From the NCBI GenBank assembly GCA_034434515.1, contig DAOTZA010000004.1, positions 1-21,365 of the forward strand: a stretch of DNA of 21,365 bases, in the 5' to 3' direction. Shown one piece after another: positions 7,419-13,816 of the stretch; the first letter of the stretch is position 1; every line of letters begins with the position of its first letter. Made by a program: the position numbers and the translations under genes. The notes beneath the pieces are model-generated. The model saw only the letters and a list, made by a program, of their open reading frames with translations. It had not been told where the DNA came from and did no database searches. Source of the stretch: NAK19 sp034434515 (GTDB lineage Bacteria > Chloroflexota > Anaerolineae > Anaerolineales > UBA4823).

Positions 7419-8959
7419 CGGCTGATCTGATTCTTCTCAGACCGGCCGGCATAGGCTTCGATTTCGACCCCATCCCGGCGCAGAAAGCCGTCATAAGCGA
7501 CCCCCGTGCCCACCGAAACCCAACCATCCAGAACAAAAGGAATGTCCTGGTCGGCTGGAATCCATTCCCCATGATATTTGCGGGCAATATGAACGTGTGT
7601 CCCGCTGGAAAGCCCTCCCTCACAGGAAGGATGCCCGATGCGCTCCCCCGCTTTGAGGTAGACCCCGGCGCTAACCCGATCGCGGCTCTCGATATGCATA
7701 TAAAGAATTGCCCAGCCGGTTTGTTCATAGCCATCGGCCGGCGAACTCTGCGGATCATCCACATCCTGGATCACCACTCCGTCGCCGACCCGCACAATTG
7801 GGCCATTTGCCATGGCAGCCACCCACTCGTCCGAAGGGATACAGCCGACCGCTTCGCGGTCAGGGGCAAAGTCCAGCGCCCCCCAGGCCGACCCGCTATC
7901 CCAGGCGCCATGGGGACCACCCGTAAAGACCCATTTTGCGCCGACTTCAAAAGGCAACTGCAGCGGGGGTTGATACAATCCTAGTGGCAATAACGGCTCA
8001 ATGGCAAAGTCAAAGGGGTATCCAAACAAACGCTGATAGGTTGCAAACAACCCGTTTGCGGAGACAGCCGCCTGCCAGCGCTCGAAGGGTAAAAGTTGAG
8101 CGTAGAAATGTTGGACGGCGGCTGTGCCGGCGTTGAGGGTGGGAGCAATACGTAAGGTGGTGCCATCGACCAGATTCCACAACGCCAGGCCGTTGACTCG
8201 CCACAGATAATAGCCGCGATTGAGCTGATTGGCTGCCCAGGCAAGCTGGCGATAGAGACCTTTGCGATCCTCGTTTACCAGCCCGATTGGGTAGTTGCGC
8301 TGTTCTTTGCCGGGATTAGGGTTGCTCAACCAGCCGCTTTGATGTTCAAGGATGGCGAGGAGCAAACGCGGATTCACCGAATAGTCCTGGGCAACGCGCT
8401 GGACAATTTCAGCGGCGCTTTTCTTCTGGTCGTTGATTTCCTCGGAGTACCTGGCGATATAACCAGGCTGTTGAGCGATAAAAGCCATCAAGTCAAAGAA
8501 GATGGTCATGGGTCCATAAACTAGCTCGGAGTCGGGGATGATCTTGAACGCTGGTGAACTTCCCTGCGGGGTGGGTTGGGGGATCACCAGTTCCTGTCCG
8601 ACCTCAAGGAGATTGGGATTGGACAATTGATTGGCTTCGACAAGCTGTTCCAGGGGCAGGTTATAGGCAAGGGCAATGCTGCCCAGCGTGTCGCCGGCTT
8701 TGACGATATAGCGTTCTTCTTCAACCCGCAAGGTGGGCAGCGGATGCGGAGCATCTGGGGTGGGCGTATAGATCGGCGCCCCTGGCATTCGAGTGGGAGG
8801 AAGGAACGAAAACGCAGTGGGTTTGGCCTCCGAACTTGATGCGTTCGGCGCTACCCAGCCTGGCTTGCTGGTTAAAACACTGCGCGCACAAGCCAGCCCG
8901 CTCAGGAAAATCATCCCAATCCACACCCAGGTGCTCAATCGATGAAAGCGTGAAGGCAT
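7415..8959 (-). CDS. LysM / M23 (LasA-like) peptidase lipoprotein, first gene of the four-paralog unit
   Basis: Predicted peptidoglycan-binding zinc peptidase of 514 residues, first in transcription order. Signal peptide ~1-23 with Cys24 in SGLAC (imperfect lipobox). Pro-rich linker; canonical LysM 83-128 (YIVKAGDTLGSIALAYNLP). The IIPDSELVY motif follows at ~140-148, then a helical transglycosylase-like domain ~180-325 with LLLAILEHQSGW, where Gln207 replaces the usual Glu. The M23A domain is ~335-500: His350, Asp363, His422, His455 and His457, with the family-specific block GHPSCEGG before THVHIARK. The start ATG at 8959 has a good GAGGAAAG ribosome site. A weak -10 (TAAAAT on the minus strand, 8978-8983) lies upstream. 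Lytic transglycosylase activity is doubtful; peptidase activity is likely. Confidence 0.94.
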   Translation of the reverse strand: MPSRFHRLSTWVWIGMIFLSGLACARSVLTSKPGWVAPNASSSEAKPTAFSFLPPTRMPGAPIYTPTPDAPHPLPTLRVEEERYIVKAGDTLGSIALAYNLPLEQLVEANQLSNPNLLEVGQELVIPQPTPQGSSPAFKIIPDSELVYGPMTIFFDLMAFIAQQPGYIARYSEEINDQKKSAAEIVQRVAQDYSVNPRLLLAILEHQSGWLSNPNPGKEQRNYPIGLVNEDRKGLYRQLAWAANQLNRGYYLWRVNGLALWNLVDGTTLRIAPTLNAGTAAVQHFYAQLLPFERWQAAVSANGLFATYQRLFGYPFDFAIEPLLPLGLYQPPLQLPFEVGAKWVFTGGPHGAWDSGSAWGALDFAPDREAVGCIPSDEWVAAMANGPIVRVGDGVVIQDVDDPQSSPADGYEQTGWAILYMHIESRDRVSAGVYLKAGERIGHPSCEGGLSSGTHVHIARKYHGEWIPADQDIPFVLDGWVSVGTGVAYDGFLRRDGVEIEAYAGRSEKNQISR

Positions 8960-9331
8960 CTTTCCTCTCTGCCCAAGATTTTACCCCATTATTGCGCTCA
9001 AACAGGAACAATCCGCAGAGCAATTGTGCCAGGAGCGGATCGGTTCGAGGCGGCACACTCAATTCTCACAGGCTTTGCAGCGTGGCAGCAAGAAGGTTTG
9101 AGACGCATCACCTGACGTAACCAGATGAGGCGTTTCGGAAGGGAGGAAACATTGGCAGACGTTTATCTAAAGTCGGAGCGAATGATCATTTGCTAGTACT
9201 TCTGCCATCGATCCATCGGTAGCATTTTCTTTTGAGTGAACGATGACAAAAGCCTTATTTGTTTAGAATGTGTGCGCTGATTTTTGGAAGAACTTCGTGG
9301 TATAGTTGGGCTATAGACAAAAAGGATAAAC
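8960..9331. other. Intergenic region between divergent genes; no gene seen
   Basis: Separates the minus-strand lipoprotein unit from the plus-strand accessory patch. Next to 8959 it holds the ribosome site and a possible -10 for the lipoprotein unit. Near the right end TATAGT (9301-9306) is a possible -10 for the next gene, without a good -35. Base composition shifts to AT-rich from about 9185 onward, probably the boundary of the accessory patch. No convincing ORF, hairpin or repeat was found in the middle. Confidence 0.5.
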
Positions 9332-10000
9332 ATGTCCAAAAAATATCTACTCTCAATCGCACTATCAATATTGGCAATCACAATTCTTTCAATTTTCTTT
9401 GAAGTGACTGGATTGATTTCATACGGCTTGATAGTCTTAAGTGTCTGGTTGGCAATAGCAATCATTGTGATTTGGTGCATTTTTTGGGTGCTATTGAAAA
9501 CACATCTAATAAAGAGGCTGTTTCACCTGCTAAGCTCCTTGAAACTTTCACTCATCTTACTAATAACAGGATTTGCGGGTATTGCTTTTGAGAATATTTA
9601 TGCATTACCTGCTGTTCCCTCGCCAGCGTTATCTATTAATGAACAGTTGAGCTATGTATATAAAACTGATCAAGGTGATAGACTGGCATTGCGTTTTATA
9701 AACCTAACCGAGCGAGATCAGGAACGTTTACAGCGCGTTATTGAGATTCTTGAAAAGAAGGAAACCCTATCTCCAGAAAATCTTTATCAGGCTGCTACAA
9801 TACTTCAGCATGGAACAAAGAGCGAGCACTACGAACTTGCATATTCACTTGCAAAGCAATCAAATGAAATGGGGTATGAGAATGAATTATATAAAGCCGC
9901 TTATGATCGCTGGATGTTATCTTTAGGAAAACCACAAAAATATGGAACTCAATCCACAGCAACATTTACTCTCTTTGGCGTACAAATTGAGCAAAAATAA
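9332..10000 (+). CDS. Membrane-anchored protein with a DUF6624-like C-terminal domain
   Basis: Hypothetical protein of 222 residues, function unknown. Three hydrophobic segments (about 5-28, 32-57 and 68-92) make an integral membrane N-terminus. The remaining ~125 residues are soluble and helical. Their signature AATILQHG ... AYSLAKQ ... DRWMLSLGKPQKYGTQ matches what I recall of the DUF6624 family, whose members end in a YGTQ-type motif. Family membership is from memory of the motif, not from a search. The ATG at 9332 has AAAGGA seven bases ahead. The gene is clearly AT-richer than the genes on either side, which suggests recent acquisition. It is monocistronic, followed by a non-coding stretch. 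Confidence 0.75.
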   Translation: MSKKYLLSIALSILAITILSIFFEVTGLISYGLIVLSVWLAIAIIVIWCIFWVLLKTHLIKRLFHLLSSLKLSLILLITGFAGIAFENIYALPAVPSPALSINEQLSYVYKTDQGDRLALRFINLTERDQERLQRVIEILEKKETLSPENLYQAATILQHGTKSEHYELAYSLAKQSNEMGYENELYKAAYDRWMLSLGKPQKYGTQSTATFTLFGVQIEQK

Positions 10001-10512
10001 TCCTTCATTTGTGACGTGCCTAACACAACGCGCAACGGCCGAGTGGGACTCAGCGGCATTTTCACGCTATTTGTCTATGCCCTAAGGGAATCCTGCTCTT
10101 GGAGTTTTGTCTCGTCCCGCCATTTCGCTACAACCAACTGTTGAAACAGTCGAAAAATAGCGCAAATCCATCTTGAAACCAGAAGGTTTCTACTGGCAGG
10201 GGAACCTAATGGCAAGTTACAAACCCAGCAACGCCAATCAACGGATCAAGCTGCCAACTAAACTGTGTGGATGTATAAATACAGGTTATGTGCTCTGGTG
10301 TACAATATCCGCAAGATCTACACCTTTTGGGCGTTATAATTGGCTAATGAGAGGCGAATAGTCCTCTCCGAGGCGGATGGAAGCCGTATACAGCGCTCTG
10401 ATATCCAACTCCAAAATTAGTCCACGCTGCGAAAATGGATTTTTGGACAGGTTTGTTAGAATGCGATATAGAGAATGTGGCATGAATCTATCTGCAGAGA
10501 AAGGATTGAAAA
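10001..10512. other. Non-coding stretch with repeat copy R1 and a possible antitoxin promoter
   Basis: No convincing gene. GCCTAAC at 10018-10024 starts a segment that resembles the left half of a recombination-site-like repeat, but no partner half was found. Repeat R1 occupies about 10140-10246. A possible promoter for the following toxin/antitoxin pair is TTGGAC (10443-10448), 18 bp, TATAGA (10467-10472). Confidence 0.5.
10140..10246 (+). repeat. Direct repeat R1 upstream of the first toxin/antitoxin pair
   Basis: Matches 11585-11677 in the same orientation. Both start GTTGAAAC, share AAATCCATC/AGATCCATC, GGTTTCTA, TACAAACCC and GCAACG, and end near TAACGGA or CAACGGA. R1 has an extra ~16 bp where TGGCA is duplicated. 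The two copies lie about 270 and 200 bp ahead of the antitoxin genes at 10513 and 11878. Confidence 0.65.
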
Positions 10513-10728
10513 ATGCAGGCTTTTCGAACTGAGACGATTCTTTCCCAAGACGGGATTCTGACTGTGAAGGGTATTCCTTTCCGCGCCGGAGAGAAAGTTG
10601 AGATCATTATCCTTAAATTGCAACCGAACCCGGTGGGTAGCGAACGATACCCTTTGCGAAACAAACCGATACGTTATCTTGCGCCTTATGAAAGCGTTGC
10701 CGAAGAGGATTGGGATGCCATGAAATGA
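10513..10728 (+). CDS. Antitoxin partner of a PIN-domain toxin
   Basis: Small protein of 71 residues immediately ahead of a VapC-like gene and probably its neutralising and autoregulating partner. The N-terminal half (TETILSQDGILTVKGIPFRAGEKVEIIIL) reads like a swapped-hairpin DNA-binding fold of the AbrB/MazE kind. The C-terminal tail (LAPYESVAEEDWDAMK) is acidic and aromatic, typical of the part that lies on the toxin. The start ATG has AAAGGA eight bases upstream. Its stop overlaps the toxin ATG by 4 bp (ATGA). The role comes from position and general character; I cannot place it in a named antitoxin family with certainty. Confidence 0.8.
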   Translation: MQAFRTETILSQDGILTVKGIPFRAGEKVEIIILKLQPNPVGSERYPLRNKPIRYLAPYESVAEEDWDAMK

Positions 10729-11117
10729 TTGTGCTTGATACTCATACATGGATTTGGTGGGTACATGACCCCATTCAACTCACGGAAGCCCAAATCGAAA
10801 CGATTACTTCCAACGAAACAGACCTGATCGGCATAAGTGCTATTTCTTGCTGGGAAGTGGCGAAATTTGTCGAGTACAAACGCTTGGAATTGCCATTACC
10901 ATTGGAAGCGTGGTTTCAATTGGCATTGAGTTATCCAGGAGTACAAATTCTTGCGCTCACACCAGAAGTGGCTATCGAGTCAACCCACCTGCCACTTCCA
11001 TTTCATCGCGACCCCGCAGACCAAATCATCGTGGCTACCGCAAGGCTTCATAGATGTCCGCTTGTTACATCCGATGAAAAAATATTAAGATATCGCTTCG
11101 TGGTGACCGTTGCATGA
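10725..11117 (+). CDS. VapC-like PIN-domain ribonuclease toxin
   Basis: Toxin of 130 residues, a predicted Mg-dependent endoribonuclease of a type II toxin/antitoxin system. PIN active-site acids are visible: Asp5 in IVLDTHTWIWW, Glu44 in SCWEVAKFVE, Asp96 and Asp99 in FHRDPADQIIVATA, and Asp117 in LVTSDEKI. The length is normal and the ORF intact. The ATG at 10725 is preferred over an in-frame upstream start because it overlaps the antitoxin stop by 4 bp and starts exactly at the conserved first strand. VapC toxins typically cleave tRNA or rRNA; this target is unknown. Confidence 0.92.
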   Translation: MIVLDTHTWIWWVHDPIQLTEAQIETITSNETDLIGISAISCWEVAKFVEYKRLELPLPLEAWFQLALSYPGVQILALTPEVAIESTHLPLPFHRDPADQIIVATARLHRCPLVTSDEKILRYRFVVTVA

Positions 11118-11176
11118 ATTGGTTAAATGCCATACAGGATGCTATGCGCTATTGGTATGAATGCTTAATTGCATAA

Positions 11177-11590
11177 CCTCCTAAGATATGGTTGGCAGCC
11201 CGAGGGAGTCTGGCCTATATCTTTCGGAATAACCCGGGTAGCATCGTCGAGTTTCACTTGTTCGACCACAATCTTGGACTCCTAACAAGACCTTGGTCAA
11301 TCAGTACCCTGGTACCATGGGCTTTGCTCGCCGCGCTGTTTACTTATCGGTTCTCTGAAAAGCCATGGTTACCCCGAGTTGCTTCTGGAATGATCGCACA
11401 TTTGCTGCTGGCAAGCCTGTTCTTGGGTTATTTAGACGAACTTCGGGGCTACTATGAAGTCTATGTTCCTGTTTTAGCTCTAATTGCGTATTCAGTCTGT
11501 GCGCTTGTGGGATATCAAATTGAGACAATCTCCCCAATCAATGCGTCCAGCATAGAGCGAATCCGTGCCACCACAGACGCAAACCGTTGA
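11177..11590 (+). pseudogene. C-terminal remnant of a multi-pass membrane protein
   Basis: The frame has no proper start: it opens after a stop near 11174-11176, and the first possible initiation codon is a TTG at 11192 with no spaced ribosome site. It encodes about 135 residues with at least three hydrophobic segments (near STLVPWALLAALF, MIAHLLLASLFLGYL and YVPVLALIAYSVCALVGY) separated by GYLDELRGYYEVYVP. That looks like the last membrane helices of a larger polytopic protein, so I call it a 5'-truncated remnant. The family is not recognised. It sits between two toxin/antitoxin pairs and ends at repeat R2. Confidence 0.55.
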
Positions 11591-11677
11591 AACTATCGAT
11601 AAAAGTGGCAGATCCATCCTATAAAAACCATGGGGTTTCTATTGGCAAGATACAAACCCTGCAACGATCATTAACGG
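11585..11677 (+). repeat. Direct repeat R2 upstream of the second toxin/antitoxin pair
   Basis: Second copy of the sequence at 10140-10246, same orientation, overlapping the last bases of the membrane protein remnant. Shared blocks are GTTGAAAC, GATCCATC, GGTTTCTA and TACAAACCC. Confidence 0.65.
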
Positions 11678-11695
11678 AGTGGCAATGCGGGGACA

Positions 11696-11758
11696 GTTGT
11701 TTCACGTTATGCAGATGAGATAGCCTTATTGTTGATCCGCCTTTGGGATGGGCTATAA
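11696..11758 (+). pseudogene. Detached 3' tail of a winged-helix-like gene
   Basis: Codon-aligned with the last codons of the broken gene ending at 13066. The fragment reads ...ALLLIRLWDGL-stop, the other RDLLIRLRDGLS-stop, and the DNA is nearly identical over about 30 bp (11732-11759 against 13036-13063). This is a remnant of a second copy, now cut off from its 5' part. Its last bases coincide with a -35/-10 pair. Confidence 0.6.
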
Positions 11759-11759
11759 T
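11732..11759 (+). promoter_or_regulatory. Possible promoter of the second toxin/antitoxin pair
   Basis: TTGATC (11732-11737), 16 bp, then a consensus TATAAT (11754-11759). It lies about 115 bp upstream of the antitoxin start and inside the gene-tail remnant. The equivalent bases in the other copy read TATCAT, so the better -10 is specific to this copy. Confidence 0.4.
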
Positions 11760-11877
11760 ACAAGTGTGCCCAATCTGCGCTTGATAGGATGACGCTCAGC
11801 CACGATTCGCGACGCAGGTGAAGCGCAGGCCATTTATCAGTGCCATTAAACCGCTAATTGGCTCCAGGAGAAATAAG

Positions 11878-12102
11878 ATGTCGACCAAACAAATTGATAC
11901 AAAGGCAGCACAAGAACGTTTACCAGAGCTACTCTCTCAAGTTGCGACAGGAGTAGAGTGGGTTATCACGGATGGAATGACCCCAATTGCCCGCCTGATA
12001 CCGATCTCTTCTCGCGTTGCCGGTCTGCATAAAGGAGCAATTTGGACCAGCCAGGATTTTGACGAACCGCTAGCGGAAGAATTCTGGATGGGCACCGAAT
12101 GA
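11878..12102 (+). CDS. Phd/YefM-type antitoxin
   Basis: Antitoxin of 74 residues. The N-terminal pattern QIDTKAAQERLPELLSQVATGVEWVITDG followed by MTPIARLIPI is the Phd/YefM DNA-binding and dimerisation domain. The C-terminal part (TSQDFDEPLAEEFW) is the acidic toxin-binding tail. The start ATG at 11878 is chosen because CAGGAGAA precedes it by seven bases; the longer frame from 11818 has no ribosome site. The stop overlaps the toxin start by 4 bp. It probably represses its own promoter. Confidence 0.93.
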   Translation: MSTKQIDTKAAQERLPELLSQVATGVEWVITDGMTPIARLIPISSRVAGLHKGAIWTSQDFDEPLAEEFWMGTE

Positions 12103-12485
12103 AATACTTACTAGACACGCACACGTTCATCTGGTGGGATAGCGAACCAGCTAAACTTTCGCCTCAGGCACTGATGGTTTGTCAGGATCGCCGCAATGTT
12201 TTGTTGCTTAGTGTCGTCAGTGTCTGGGAAATGCAAGTCAAACTTCAGCTAGGCAAACTCAAGCTGACTTTGCCCTTGAAAGAGATCCTTGAAGCTCAGC
12301 AGCAAACCAACAACATCGAGATATTATCTGTCACACTGGCACATGTGCTAGCCTTGGAGAGCTTGCCTGTTCATCACAAAGACCCTTTTGACCGTCTACT
12401 GGTTGCCCAAGCGATTGTCGAAGAATCCGCGTTGGTAAGCGCAGATCCAAATATTGCCAAGTATGCTGTTCAAGTGGTTTGGTGA
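12099..12485 (+). CDS. VapC-like PIN-domain ribonuclease toxin
   Basis: Second PIN toxin, 128 residues, partner of the Phd-type antitoxin directly upstream (ATGA overlap). Conserved acids are Asp6 (LLDTHTFIWW), Glu44 (SVWEMQVK), Asp95/Asp98 (HHKDPFDRLLVAQA) and Asp116 (SADPNIAKY). It has the same domain as the toxin at 10725-11117 but differs from it over most positions, and its antitoxin is of another class. The pairs are therefore independent acquisitions and not a local duplication. Intact ORF; predicted endoribonuclease. Confidence 0.95.
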   Translation: MKYLLDTHTFIWWDSEPAKLSPQALMVCQDRRNVLLLSVVSVWEMQVKLQLGKLKLTLPLKEILEAQQQTNNIEILSVTLAHVLALESLPVHHKDPFDRLLVAQAIVEESALVSADPNIAKYAVQVVW

Positions 12486-12609
12486 TTTTATTCGTAAGCA
12501 GAGAAATAGCTGAAAGACAAAAGTTTTCGCCTGAACGCTGTGCTTACTGTACTTGACTTGCTGTTGTTGAAGCATGACCGTTGAGCGCACAGCACAAGGA
12601 AGAGGTACG

Positions 12610-13066
12610 ATGAATATGACCTTAGTTACCTTATGGCCCGTATCCCTGGAAGCCCTTCAGGCGCTTGGGAAACAGTATTACCCGGAAATGGATCGGGTTG
12701 CGGCTGAATTGAGTTTGCCTGAATGGTATGGATGGCTATTGCCGGCTCTGGCATTTGAACCAGAACCCATCTCAGCCACAAAGCTCCGCCTCCGCTCTCC
12801 GTACACATCACCTCGCTTGTATTCGGAAATTAGCCCGCCGTGGATATTCGCGAGAGGAGTATCTTTCGGCGTTGGAAGACTTGATCGGATGCGGCTGGGT
12901 GGAAGAGAGAGAAGGGTATCAAATAATTGCGATGGGGAAAGTAATTCGCCAGACTGCCGAAGAGCTTACCGATCGGTACTTCTTCTCGCCTTGGTCTTGC
13001 TTGACTCAAGCAGAGCTTGAGACGCTACGAGACTTGTTAATCCGCCTTCGGGATGGGCTATCATAA
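12610..13066 (+). pseudogene. Frameshifted winged-helix-like regulator gene
   Basis: Two overlapping frames together make one plausible protein of about 150 residues. The first frame starts at ATG 12610 behind a strong GGAAGAGG site and reads MNMTLVTLWPVSLEALQALG ... LRLRSPYTSPRLY. The second continues from about 12820 as KLARRGYSREEYLSALEDLIGCGWVEE ... LLIRLRDGLS and stops at 13066. The frame changes by +1 near 12815-12835. The combined order, helix then PYTSP, a recognition-like helix and GCGWVEEREGYQI as a wing, resembles a MarR-like winged-helix fold, but the family is not firmly recognised. It is either a real pseudogene or a sequencing error. Confidence 0.6.
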
Positions 13067-13147
13067 GAAAACATACGCGCCCAATTGGTGGTTTTTCTCG
13101 ACACCGTTTTGCTGGGCTTGCTTCTTAAGGCAAAAGGGAGACAAAAT

Positions 13148-13170
13148 CCCCGCTCTCAGCGAGAGCGGGG
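13148..13170 (-). terminator. Perfect 10-bp hairpin, terminator-like for the minus strand
   Basis: CCCCGCTCTC, loop AGC, GAGAGCGGGG. On the minus strand the stem is followed by ATTTTG, a short T-run, so it would stop transcription arriving from a minus-strand gene. The only candidate there is the small ORF at 13213-13359. On the plus strand no T-run follows, but it may still limit read-through into the arsenic operon. Confidence 0.6.
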
Positions 13171-13212
13171 TAGGATGGAAGGCTTGGGTTACTCCAGCAC
13201 TAAGGTACGATG

Positions 13213-13359
13213 TCAAGGTGTCCCTGCCAGCGCAGCATCGGCTGTAGCCAGACCGGCACCCGTAGCGTCTGCACCCCAACAGATTTCCTTGCTAGTGCCG
13301 TAAGGGGTATAGAAGGTACAACTTCCAAAGCCAGCCGGTAAAAACTGGAAACCTCTCAT
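13213..13359 (-). CDS. Possible small peptide gene, 48 residues
   Basis: ATG at 13359 to a stop at 13213, encoding MRGFQFLPAGFGSC, then TFYTPYGTSKEICWGADATG and a tail AGLATADAALAGTP. The composition (two Cys, many Gly, Ala and aromatic residues, almost no charge in the last 20) is unlike an antisense shadow. The frame ends about 40 bp before a perfect hairpin terminator in the same direction. An AAGGA lies upstream, but 15 bases from the ATG, which is too far to be convincing. No family recognised. It could be a secreted or modified peptide, a gene remnant or chance. The open frame extends further 5' but then runs antisense into arsR. Confidence 0.3.
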   Translation of the reverse strand: MRGFQFLPAGFGSCTFYTPYGTSKEICWGADATGAGLATADAALAGTP

Positions 13360-13381
13360 AGGGTTTGGATGAGTTCCTTCC

Positions 13382-13424
13382 TTGTATCGGCTCTTATTTG
13401 GATTATAATTCAACCGATGTTGAA
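13382..13424 (+). promoter_or_regulatory. arsR promoter and probable ArsR operator
   Basis: TTGTAT (13382-13387), 16 bp, TATAAT (13404-13409). A perfect palindrome, TTCAAC-CGAT-GTTGAA (13409-13424), overlaps the -10, the expected transcription start and the arsR ATG at 13417. The TTCAA...TTGAA form resembles known ArsR/SmtB-type operators. The ATG lies seven bases after the -10, so the transcript is probably leaderless. Confidence 0.6.
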
Positions 13425-13812
13425 ATATTTCTGCAATCCGTCTCAGTCTATTGACCTGGATCATCTGGTCATCTATCTGAAAGCCCTGGCAGATCCAAAC
13501 CGCCTGCGGATTTTTAACCTTTTGATGGAAGGAAGCCAGTGCAATTGCGAACTGGGCGAGAATTTGGGCTTGCCGCCGAATTTGATCTCGCACCACCTTG
13601 CCCTCTTACGCCAGATCGGTTTGGTCACCGCCGAGCGACACCCAACCGATGCGCGCTGGATCATCTATTCGGTGAATCGGGAAGTGTTATCCGAGCTGAA
13701 CGCTGCTCTGCAAACCCTGCTTGAACCAGGCCGCATTCAACCTCGCCAACCCCAATGTCGTCAGCGGGACGCAAGCCCAGATTCAACCAGACACTCTGCT
13801 TCAAGGAGATAA
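13417..13812 (+). CDS. arsR: ArsR-family arsenic-responsive repressor
   Basis: Winged-helix repressor of the arsenic operon, 131 residues from the ATG at 13417. ArsR core: LKALADPNRLRIFNLL (22-36), then QCNCELGENLGL with Cys42 and Cys44 at the start of the DNA-binding helix pair, matching the arsenite-sensing Cys-x-Cys of classic ArsR. The recognition helix is NLISHHLALLRQIGLV and the wing is ~73-87. Cys6 could be a third ligand. The C-terminal tail after ~105 is Arg/Gln/Ser-rich and unusual. An in-frame ATG at 13369 is rejected because it lies upstream of the promoter elements. arsC starts 4 bp after the stop, with its AAGGAG inside the last arsR codons. Confidence 0.93.
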   Translation: MLKYFCNPSQSIDLDHLVIYLKALADPNRLRIFNLLMEGSQCNCELGENLGLPPNLISHHLALLRQIGLVTAERHPTDARWIIYSVNREVLSELNAALQTLLEPGRIQPRQPQCRQRDASPDSTRHSASRR

Positions 13813-13816
13813 AGAC

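Noticed and set aside
9060..9185. Possible tRNA or small RNA in the long intergenic region
   Set aside because: No cloverleaf arms, T-loop GTTC motif or strong hairpin could be found.
10018..10150. Integron attC-like site (GCCTAAC followed by a GC-rich segment downstream of the hypothetical gene)
   Set aside because: Only the left core RYYYAAC fits. No GTTRRRY core at a suitable distance and no complementary inner arms were found. No integrase is in the window.
13053..13303. Short plus-strand frames ahead of arsR
   Set aside because: They run through the hairpin at 13148-13170, have no ribosome site and no recognisable sequence.
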